The position numbers and the translations under genes were made by a program. A stretch of 13,516 bases of DNA from an uncultured Blautia sp. GTDB lineage: Bacteria > Bacillota > Clostridia > Lachnospirales > Lachnospiraceae. The stretch spans positions 1 through 13,516 of the forward strand of contig CAKROW010000067.1 in assembly GCA_934373235.1 (NCBI GenBank), read 5' to 3'. Positions 9,301-13,516 of the stretch are shown one piece after another (position 1 is the first letter of the stretch; every line of letters starts with the position of its first letter). The notes below the pieces were generated by a model. That model made no database searches, had not been told where the DNA came from, and was given only the letters and a program-made list of their open reading frames with translations.

Positions 9301-9315
9301 TCTGTAAAGAAATAA
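322..9315 (+). CDS. Giant secreted multi-domain surface protein (PPC-like/Big_3-like array, MBG-like, Big_2, InlB-type repeat, Fn3)
   Basis: This is a 2997-residue exported protein. Residues 1-29 are a signal peptide: NRKK, hydrophobic core AWLLTAAMVATSV, probable cleavage SGA/D. Residues 30 to about 215 are an acidic Glu/Ser/Thr/Gln-rich stalk. An alternating array follows. PPC-like domains (Y-x-F start, inner G-x-Y, late AG-x-x-YY) begin near 220, 432, 631, 836, 1036, 1238, 1438, 1646, 1845, 2044, 2244 and 2428. Big_3-like Ig domains (GL/GM-x-V, then Y-x-DG, then PG-x-Y) begin near 303, 513, 712, 919, 1120, 1307, 1527, 1727, 1932, 2126 and 2326. Then come three YTG/NY repeats (2514-2744), a Big_2-like domain (2745-2831), an InlB/Flg_new-type repeat (2832-2901) with SGYTFGGWYTD, and Fn3 (2902-2997). 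No catalytic motif, LPXTG, SLH domain or late membrane segment is seen. Adhesin or surface fibre is inference; domain names come from reading motifs. It has its own promoter and terminator. Confidence 0.9.
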   Translation: MNRKKVAWLLTAAMVATSVDSSALVASGADFSSEPVENVQDFSDEAVSQSGETEAVSQEEAGETATATDEAVSREEAGETSAETEETATEAAVNSTEAADPEQAADTASSQQAEADQETSEGQKVSAEDGKPVTSDTPTGQEPDQDLTLGDGTEEITQTPQDSGQSRTETDHEDITDPEKGSVAEAFSSDSQDMAVQSETFDSTMAASAIELSYKDFTDISQVSETEKTVFRFTVEKSGKYRIILGDASNEYTDHIPVYDSAYKECEVEDGDVITCQAGETYYAVYEFYSVSGDAIAGVFPTIESFEMKQLPEMDYIMWDGYADLSGKGAVISCTYSNGETEELSEAAGFDFTLLAEGDDFSRSYLYSPGTYQGSLEVYKNVNGFNCQLYKLKNTGQIHARDFAQLVQDKRSEAIELKGNGETTETEMKDQLFHFRPEETDIYNLTAGEDPEEDTYGKAVLLDENGAVIKNGDYGRIAGAKLTAGKDYYLAVRERKGYPNMYARVTQAKKIQSVEVSQPEIAICMGQDSLYKNDLLDKVNLTIKYVDGSEETQNCYGMTSEGQEIEVDYSNVAFDDSGNAKEGEYTVPISVADQKLEVKLRVQKFSDYCNERSSELTLGQEFRTTVSEDECYYYKLTAPEDGYYTFQYRAVEEDQETGEYDYNVRYYDSEGNSIEERSELKAGETVYVKMVPGYGSGYQFCITGIKKDYTVTSLQIEAEPTDKTYVEKLDFKSTAEPKTEGLKVKVTYSDGIEEILTEQDTDRDGNKLQMMVVSEYDYDNDTDIYKLQIALDGVKTSLPVTYMTLKQYISTLDRDSVEKLEPDKDKNVQWNGAGGRLYSFTPATDGTYIFTSEGDADTYGYLLDENGELIDENDEEGGNGNFKLSNSLEAGKTYYYLARPYNRSNETATLKLYKKDEIAKVTIKNPDKTTFTSGFDEVSYNGLEVHLTFESGKTFTCAYDEEGFSEHINIEPGFDYDDNSNIIPGTYDVKLLYDGEEIGSIPVIIRSFADYIAENPPKELKEGQSIKEKHEDDEQEFYSFTAPESGEYLFRVNGKSEDGESNYSRLAIYDRNGTNINEDNGAMQVKLEAGVTYYLNVSFWADMSEACEYTISAKACRTLKKITLGSRETDLYAGIDDLSWDNLHNIIRKIDVTLSFTNGTADTIHYGKTTEDNYSVSVDIPDLDGTPGDYDVLFSIGDISVKYTIHVHSALDYIAKNATEIQAGKRTPVVITAESTQAYCAVAQETGYYKVSYLGNTEAEISYYDQQGSTQKTAVKVEKGQKFYFTLKNNESRNIRALVTVETQEAVLERLTVKTLPPKTTLVEKIDYEYTPSDGGNYAEGMVVTAQYTDGKTEDLKYGDTSRFGSKLDAYLILGHDGDQEEITDCFVNVSMDGIESDRVPIKLVSFKDYLKDSGDKLETLKVNTDKATALEPKKYQVYSFIPEKDGIYTFFSKGNIDTYGYLYNGEGKTLESDDDSGTDMNFQMQQELTAGTRYYLAVKGYKSGDTILQVSDGSGSEEEKGELSDFKLVSMPKNTVFFGYNENDTLEPNYSGLKVSAKDKSGKTHVYTYGSGSFPFQITDDIERQDDRPSAGKYTVALKYNQKAVLRFQIEVKDFKDYLAENTTLLKPGETVTDVAENPMTYGNFCYFRLPSDLKGVYWNSGDRSRWTEYGIYDDQGKRTELKLGNGTSWDFSGKTYYLCLRDNCTDNQGAFSYDKLDTSGVIRDVEIISQPEVTEFLKGMNGSIDLTGMMIRIRYEDGTEKKVPVIDFEDMYGREVSILDEDGDYISRISELHEGTNNLRIEIGGIRESFQLTLTDPAKKDAEGLVLNKESVFSVSDSIRSHVYSYTPDKDGEYYFQTETGSHSSYGLSDNLKWFCTDSDRDYVSRENMLDLEGGKTYYFVVYSDKSGFGDVSVKLRKVSDSVDEDADVVDMEITPPTKTEYTADEEISYEGMKIHAIYDDGTENDYTAEDAEKLGFEIWNTVDTCGGRNLPGDYKIMVRHIGDTGFSVTKEVPVTVNNTGVSSIKLSENEVEVKAEENGSLYEYEISESGYYQIAVAGKSDAYVECVVQDNDNAIYSYGNNEKTAYSSLMYLESGKHYIYFRNNSPVTAICGIRLYHYNSAPQKLEVIEDTAKTEFIYGQEQVSFAGMKVKITYADGSEKTVTIGDQSGYTIEGGVSYSDDLEFLGDHRLRLGLAIVKQGDQYDEITQYLDYKVRYPDDMTELKTGKTYTIKPDTLKKQAVIYTVTGSEKDNELCEIQYEGFGNIDIQDEEGNSILFQRQYTDKSGKIYFMAEKGITYHISVNQNKNADKDMTIKLSEKKSVTKITALPEEGTTYYYGVNEKDKNNIRVQLTYADGSTEILDQDNIKFWLTYLNMENISGPGTYSGVLSIGNVKTIYRREIQDPSAEEIKKNQNVKLNGDEAIRRLKFVPEKTQKYYIQVDTPYDCTSVSCKNAEGAYLGRWDINSDMSDVINAQDEILEMVLTAGKTYYFDVNCNNNGGGGTFVITDQKPVIAEFVKGRFYAYTGSEIKPELKVTYNGKVLTEGKDYQLKYTNNINAGTAQVEIIPVSGGISFAMRTMVFDIDPQSLEFAKAVIEPIPDQQYTGNELTPEVKVSVGDKTLVSGRDYEVSYKDNIEPGTAEVTVEGNGNYHGTVTGTFKIVKNKKDFTKAELSGIAASYDYTGKAITPVPVVKYEGKTLKAGTDYNVTYVNNTKVGTATVKITGKGNYQGEKSATFKIQYKQVTKVTLNKTSATITAGSSLQLKATAAPSDAYNRSVKWTSSNTSLATVTSGGKVTVKPTATGGSTVKITATAADGSKKSAVCTIKINNKITYNLNGGKQNSKNKTTFCKQNVKLYNPTRSGYTFGGWYTDKGLKKKITSITSKTVKNVTLYAKWVKVSKCKAPAGVKAVNSKAKTVTVSYKAASGAKGYEISYSTSAKFSGAKKILTTARSKAIGSLKKGTTYYVRVRAYKTDSTGAKIYGSYSNTVKVSVKK
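481..561 (+). repeat. 33-bp direct repeat, 48-bp period, in the stalk of gene 1
   Basis: Bases 481-513 and 529-561 match at 32 of 33 positions; the one difference is A494 against G542. Each copy encodes EAVS(Q/R)EEAGET. The period is a multiple of three, so gain or loss of a copy would keep the frame and change only stalk length. The corresponding stalk of gene 2 lacks this repeat and is about 90 residues shorter. Confidence 0.85.
7861..8553 (+). repeat. Three tandem YTG/NY (MBG-like) protein repeats in gene 1
   Basis: Three successive units of about 76 residues share the pattern YTG-x-x-(I/L)-x-P, V-x-Y-x-GK-x-L, G-x-DY, NN/DN-x-x-x-GTA-x-V. Units two and three end GNY-x-G and F-K-I. They start near 7861, 8095 and 8326. 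The first unit is the most divergent and lacks the GNY motif. The pattern is common in Clostridia surface proteins, where it is thought to form beta-sandwich stalk units. Gene 2 has none of them. The repeat is seen directly; the family name is from memory. Confidence 0.75.
8813..9134 (+). repeat. C-terminal InlB/Fn3 cassette, copy 1 of a near-identical direct repeat
   Basis: This part of gene 1 aligns without gaps to 13195-13516 in gene 2. I counted 20 mismatches in 322 bases (about 94% identity), and only two of roughly 107 codons change the residue. The encoded segment is the InlB/Flg_new-type repeat and the first part of Fn3. Identity starts abruptly at ATAACAAGATCACC, with no similarity just upstream. 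The right limit is set by the window end, not by loss of similarity. Confidence 0.95.
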
Positions 9316-9355
9316 AAAGCTACAGGTAATACAGGATTATAAAAGAAGTCCTGAA

Positions 9356-9395
9356 AACAATACAGCCGGTCATGGTATGATGCGGCTGTATTGTT
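9356..9395 (+). terminator. Rho-independent terminator after gene 1
   Basis: A 13-bp perfect stem pairs AACAATACAGCCG (9356-9368) with CGGCTGTATTGTT (9383-9395). The 14-nt loop can close further through CAT/ATG. It lies 40 bp after the gene 1 stop codon. The 3' arm is T-rich, but no clean T-run follows, so termination may be partial. It separates gene 1 from the gene 2 promoter and supports two transcription units. Confidence 0.72.
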
Positions 9396-9459
9396 ATGCA
9401 AAGAAATAAAAAAAGATATGTAGAATTTTGAGAAAACAATTGGAAAATAGACGCATTTA

Positions 9460-9488
9460 TAGACAAAAAAAGATATAACAAGTATAAT
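9460..9488 (+). promoter_or_regulatory. Sigma-A-type promoter of gene 2
   Basis: The -35 box TAGACA (9460-9465), 17-bp spacer and -10 box TATAAT (9483-9488) repeat the gene 1 arrangement exactly, including the imperfect second base of the -35 box. The start should be near 9495, giving a leader of about 33 nt, which is shorter than that of gene 1. Matching promoters suggest that the two genes respond to the same signals, unless unseen operators differ. Confidence 0.78.
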
Positions 9489-9510
9489 TTATGTATGTAA
9501 TATTTTAAGC

Positions 9511-9517
9511 AGGGAGG
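9511..9517 (+). promoter_or_regulatory. Ribosome binding site of gene 2
   Basis: AGGGAGG lies 10 nt before ATG 9528. It fixes the start of gene 2, which then aligns residue for residue with the signal peptide of gene 1. Confidence 0.85.
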
Positions 9518-9527
9518 ACTTTACAAT

Positions 9528-12500
9528 ATGAAAAGAAAAAGTATTGCGTGGCTGTTAACTGCGGTTATGACAGTTACAGGAGTGTTCAGCTCCACTATGC
9601 TGACCAGTGGCGCAGATTTTTCCTCAGAGCCAGTGGAAAATTTACAGGAATTTACAGAAGAAACTGTGTCTGAAAATGAGGAAACAGAGTTGTCACTGCA
9701 AAACGAAGAAAATAAAGAAGCAGCAGAGGAAGACTTAAGTATAGCAAATGAGAATAACTCAACGCAGAATGAGGCAACAGAGCAGGAATTACTTCCAGAG
9801 GATGAAGAGGAAGAGATTGTCCAGGAACAGCAGAACAGAGAGACAGAATTTTTCAGCAGTGACAGCCAGGATGATATCACCATGCAGCCAGAAGACTTCG
9901 ATAGTACTATGGCAGAGAAGGCTGTAGAGATACCTTATAAAGATTTAATAAATATTTCTCAGGTACCTAGTTATGAAAAAAATGTATTCCGTTTTACAGT
10001 AGAAAAATCGGGAAAATACAAGGCTTTTCTCAGTGATGGTGGTGTATTGGAAGAAGTTTATGATTCTTCTTATCAGAAATGTGAAATAGAAGACGGAGAG
10101 GTTATTAACTGTCAGGCTGGGGAAACTTATTATGCAGTGTATTACCTTTATTATGTAGGGGTAAATGCAGTAGCAGGTATTTTTCCCACAATTCAATCTT
10201 TTGAGATGAAACAGATGCCTAAAATGGATTATATATTGTGGGGAGATGATACCACTTGTTTATCAGATAATAATATAGTTATAAGTTGTACATTTTCCAA
10301 TGGAGAAACAGAAATATATAAACAAGATGATGAAACAGAATTAAAGTTAAAAGCGAATTTGGGAGATGAGGAAAGATACTGGTTTGTTGATGATCAATCT
10401 GGAACTTATCAGGGAGATATCCATATCATAAGAATGATCAACGGTGTTTTTCGCGATTTATATCATGTTGAGAATATAGGGCAGATTCATGTACAAAGTC
10501 TTCAGGAGATGTTTCAGGATCAAAGATCAGAAGCAGAAGAATTACTGGCAAATGGAGAAACAACTGTAGTAAAAATGCAGGATAAACTGTTCCGTTTTAC
10601 GCCCAAAGAAGACGGTAAATACAGTTTCACATTTGAGAGTGAGGCAGGAGGAACCTATTATAGAAATATACGTCTTATGAATGAAAAGGGGGAAGTATTA
10701 ACTTCTGACAGTTTTGGTACAATAAAAGAAAATTTTACGGCAGGAGAGAATTATTATATAGCAGTACAAGGATATGATGATTATGAGTCGCTGTATATAA
10801 GGGCTTTTAAGATGAAGAAGATTACTTCCATTACTGCAGATACTTCTGAAATTGTTTCATGTAGCGGAATAGAGAAGCTGTACAAAAATACTATGCTGGA
10901 TAATGTAGGACTTACAATTACATATACAGATGGAACATCAGAAAGTGTGAAGAACTGGAGATATGGAACATCAGAAGGCCAGGGTATAAAAGTAGATTTT
11001 TCGTCAGTAATATTTGATGAGGATGACAATGTAACAGAAGGAAATTATATAGTTCCGATTTCCGTAGAAGATAAAAGTACGGAGGTGAAAGTCAGGGTCC
11101 AGAAAGTTGCGGATTTTTACAGAGAACATTCTGTGGAAATTACAGAAGGTCAGGAATATCATACGACTGTAGATAAAGTTGGCTCGTATTATTATAAACT
11201 AACTGCTCAGGAAGATGGATTTTATACTTTTAAATATCGTGTAATGATGAATGGGGAAGACTTTGAAAAATCTGTTTGTGATGTCAGAGCCTACAACAGT
11301 GAAGGGAATGACCTTGGTGAGGAACCAGAATTAAAAGCCGGAGATACTGTTTATATAAAAATGAATACAACATATCCTCCGGAATGGGATTTTTATATTA
11401 CAGCATTAATGAGAAAATACACTCTGAAAACGCTTCAGGTAACGTCTGACCCTAAGGATAAAACTTATATAGAAGGTATTGATGATACAGAAAAGCCCAA
11501 AACAGATGGACTTAAGATCAAGGCAATATATTCTGATGGTGTGGAAGAGACATTGACTGCGGACAAGCTGAGCAGGGATGGAGAATCGTTACAGATCAAA
11601 ATAGAGAGAATATATGATGAGAATGGAAATTTTGAAAAATATCAGATGCAAGTGAGTCTGAAGAGTGCTACAGTGACGATACCGTTAAATTACATGACAG
11701 TTTCCGAGTATATTTCCACATTGAACAAAAATTCGGTTGAAAGACTGAAACTGGATGCAGAAAAAACAATACAGTGGAAGGAAAAAAAGGGGTATCTTTA
11801 CAGTTTTTCCCCATCTCAAACAGCAGGATATATTTTAAATGCCAGTGGGCAGAATCTCTCAAGGTCGTTATATTTATATGATGAAAATGGAAAGCTCCTT
11901 GCTGAAAGCAGAGTGGGACTGAATCTAAAATTATCACAGAAACTAAATGCCGGAAAAACTTATTATTATCTGGTAAATGTGATGTATGATGGTGGAAATA
12001 CAACACTTAAATTATATAAGAAAGAAACGGTTACCAGTGTAAATATTACAAAACCACAAAGAACTTGTTTTATTGCCGGAACAGAAAGCCCTGTATATGA
12101 TGGAATGAAAGTTTCACTGACCTTTGCTTCCGGGAAAAAGACTACATATGTATATGGCAGGAAAGATTTTAATAATTACATTGCTCTTTCGATGAATTAC
12201 AAAGACGGCATGAAGCCGGGAAATTATACATTAACAGTGAAATATGAAGATGAAATAATTGGAAGTATTCCCATAAAAATGTTGTCGTTTAAAGACTATG
12301 TGACTCAAAATCCTCCCGAAGAACTGAAGGAAGGAAAATCTGTAAAGGAGAAACAAAAGGGTGGCAATCAGAAGTTCTACCGTTTCACAGTCCCTGAGAC
12401 AGGAAAATATATATTCAAGGTGAAAGGGGAAGAGGAAGAGGGAATGCCCTATGAATCAACCCTGTATATGTATGATGACAGTGGAAAGAAGATACAGCAA

Positions 12501-13516
12501 GAATATGGGAAAATAAATATAAATCTCAAAGCAGGAAAGACGTATTATTTCAAAGTAGTATTTCAGACATATATCTATATATCAGATGAAAACTGTAAAT
12601 TCACAGTTAATATAATACTTCAGCGAGTACTGAAGGAGATTTCATTAAGTTCAAAAAGAACAGATCTGTACAGGAAAATTGATGATTTTTCTGAGGATAC
12701 TGTAAATGAAATTGCCGAAAAAGTGGATATAACTTTGAAATTTTCAAATGGTTCCAGAGAGACTCTCAGGCTGGGAGAGAAAACAAAGGATGGATATTAT
12801 GTATATATAAACGCACTTGGAGGGAATCTGGAGGAAAAAACTGATAAATTTGATATGGCATTTGTCTGTAGCAATCTGGAGGAAAAGTATACGATCCATA
12901 TACATCCTGCAATGGAATATCTTAAAAAGTATGCTGCGAAAATTCAGTTAAACAGGAAAACTCCGGTTAAGATCACTGCAGGATCATCAAAAGCGTATTA
13001 TGCAGTAGCTCCGGAAACCGGATATTATGAGATAAGTTATTCGGGAGCTGCACAGCCGGAAATTCGATATTTTGACCAGCAGGGAAGCAGACAGCAGAAA
13101 TGTGTAAAAGCGCAGAAGGGCCAGAAATTTTATTTTGTGCTGAAGAATAGCAGTACCAAAGAAATCAGCGTACAGGTAACTGCAAAAAAATTCTATAACA
13201 AGATCACCTACAACCTGAACGGTGGAAAGCAGAACAGCAAAAACAAAACTACATTCTGCAAACAAAACGTGAAGCTTTATAACCCGACAAGAAGCGGATA
13301 CACCTTCGGCGGCTGGTATACAGACAAAGGTCTGAAGAAAAAGATCACATCCATCACCAGCAAAACTGTAAAGAATGTGACACTTTATGCAAAATGGACG
13401 AAGGTATCCAAGTGCAAGGCCCCGGCAGGTGTGAAGGCAGTTAACTCCAAAGCCAAAACACTCACAGTTTCCTATAAGGCAGCATCAGGAGCCAAAGGCT
13501 ATGAGATCAGCTACTC
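9528..13516 (+). CDS. Shorter tandem paralogue of the giant surface protein (3' end beyond the window)
   Basis: The frame is open from ATG 9528 to the window edge: 1329 codons and two bases, no stop. Residues 1-29 are a signal peptide (MKRKSIAWLLTAVM..., cleavage after SGA), the same length as in gene 1. Residues 30 to about 128 are a Glu-rich stalk. PPC-like domains begin near 135, 354, 554, 757, 950 and 1156, with Big_3-like Ig domains between them; each matches the same-numbered module of gene 1. After the sixth PPC-like domain the protein passes at residue 1224 directly into the InlB/Flg_new-type repeat and then, at 1294, Fn3. By comparison with gene 1, about 60 residues of Fn3 should remain. 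The modules equivalent to gene 1 residues 1301-2831 are absent. Its middle is more AT-rich by eye than its C-terminal cassette. It is probably a surface-exposed binding protein or fibre; the ligand is unknown. Confidence 0.92.
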   Translation, partial: MKRKSIAWLLTAVMTVTGVFSSTMLTSGADFSSEPVENLQEFTEETVSENEETELSLQNEENKEAAEEDLSIANENNSTQNEATEQELLPEDEEEEIVQEQQNRETEFFSSDSQDDITMQPEDFDSTMAEKAVEIPYKDLINISQVPSYEKNVFRFTVEKSGKYKAFLSDGGVLEEVYDSSYQKCEIEDGEVINCQAGETYYAVYYLYYVGVNAVAGIFPTIQSFEMKQMPKMDYILWGDDTTCLSDNNIVISCTFSNGETEIYKQDDETELKLKANLGDEERYWFVDDQSGTYQGDIHIIRMINGVFRDLYHVENIGQIHVQSLQEMFQDQRSEAEELLANGETTVVKMQDKLFRFTPKEDGKYSFTFESEAGGTYYRNIRLMNEKGEVLTSDSFGTIKENFTAGENYYIAVQGYDDYESLYIRAFKMKKITSITADTSEIVSCSGIEKLYKNTMLDNVGLTITYTDGTSESVKNWRYGTSEGQGIKVDFSSVIFDEDDNVTEGNYIVPISVEDKSTEVKVRVQKVADFYREHSVEITEGQEYHTTVDKVGSYYYKLTAQEDGFYTFKYRVMMNGEDFEKSVCDVRAYNSEGNDLGEEPELKAGDTVYIKMNTTYPPEWDFYITALMRKYTLKTLQVTSDPKDKTYIEGIDDTEKPKTDGLKIKAIYSDGVEETLTADKLSRDGESLQIKIERIYDENGNFEKYQMQVSLKSATVTIPLNYMTVSEYISTLNKNSVERLKLDAEKTIQWKEKKGYLYSFSPSQTAGYILNASGQNLSRSLYLYDENGKLLAESRVGLNLKLSQKLNAGKTYYYLVNVMYDGGNTTLKLYKKETVTSVNITKPQRTCFIAGTESPVYDGMKVSLTFASGKKTTYVYGRKDFNNYIALSMNYKDGMKPGNYTLTVKYEDEIIGSIPIKMLSFKDYVTQNPPEELKEGKSVKEKQKGGNQKFYRFTVPETGKYIFKVKGEEEEGMPYESTLYMYDDSGKKIQQEYGKININLKAGKTYYFKVVFQTYIYISDENCKFTVNIILQRVLKEISLSSKRTDLYRKIDDFSEDTVNEIAEKVDITLKFSNGSRETLRLGEKTKDGYYVYINALGGNLEEKTDKFDMAFVCSNLEEKYTIHIHPAMEYLKKYAAKIQLNRKTPVKITAGSSKAYYAVAPETGYYEISYSGAAQPEIRYFDQQGSRQQKCVKAQKGQKFYFVLKNSSTKEISVQVTAKKFYNKITYNLNGGKQNSKNKTTFCKQNVKLYNPTRSGYTFGGWYTDKGLKKKITSITSKTVKNVTLYAKWTKVSKCKAPAGVKAVNSKAKTLTVSYKAASGAKGYEISY
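13195..13516 (+). repeat. C-terminal InlB/Fn3 cassette, copy 2 (cut by window end)
   Basis: This is the partner of 8813-9134: gap-free over 322 bases with 20 mismatches, most at third codon positions. The two residue changes are Val to Thr just after AKW and Val to Leu in the Fn3 strand (TVTVSY against TLTVSY). The repeat reaches the last base, so its true right end is unseen. Confidence 0.95.

Noticed and set aside
322..9315. Toxin, peptidase or glycosidase function for gene 1
   Set aside because: PPC-like domains often accompany peptidases, but no catalytic domain or active-site motif is visible anywhere in the 2997 residues.
9321..9355. Small CAGGA/TCCTG inverted repeat just after the gene 1 stop as a separate terminator
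   Set aside because: The stem is only 5 bp with no T-run. The 13-bp stem at 9356-9395 is far stronger.

Overview
The window holds two very large, tandem, same-strand genes for secreted, multi-domain surface proteins, and almost nothing else. It suggests a Gram-positive gut anaerobe of the Clostridia, most likely a Lachnospiraceae member. The reasons are strong AGGAGG-type ribosome binding sites, AT-leaning composition, a signal peptide ending in SGA followed by DFSSEPVEN, and a C-terminal set of Ig-like, InlB-type and Fn3 modules that is common in that family. This placement is inference from sequence style, not a database match.

Layout. Bases 1-137 hold no gene that I can support. They contain a 10-bp inverted repeat (30-78) and then a sequence that looks like the 3' end of a group II intron (79-137: the 3' strand of domain V, and a domain VI hairpin with a bulged A). 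A sigma-A-type promoter (213-241) leads to gene 1 (322-9315, 2997 aa). A strong stem-loop terminator (9356-9395) closes gene 1. A second promoter with the same -35, spacer length and -10 (9460-9488) leads to gene 2 (9528 to the window end, 1329 codons seen, no stop yet). Gene 2 is easy to miss because it is open at the right edge.

Gene 1 reads as: signal peptide; acidic Glu/Thr/Ser/Gln-rich stalk; an alternating array of about 12 PPC-like beta domains and 11 Big_3-like Ig domains; three YTG/NY (MBG-like) repeats; one Big_2-like domain; one InlB/Flg_new-type repeat; one Fn3 domain. Gene 2 has the same signal peptide, a shorter acidic stalk and array modules 1 to 6 in the same order. It then jumps straight from the sixth PPC-like domain to the InlB/Fn3 cassette, so it lacks the equivalent of about 1530 residues of gene 1.

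The pair is a tandem duplication that kept its promoter. The array modules have diverged (about 55% amino-acid identity in the stretch I counted by hand). The last 322 bp visible in both genes are about 94% identical in DNA, which points to recent gene conversion or cassette exchange at the C-terminal end. I see no enzyme active site, no LPXTG motif and no membrane anchor. A long adhesin or cell-surface fibre role is the most reasonable inference, and the ligand cannot be read from the sequence.
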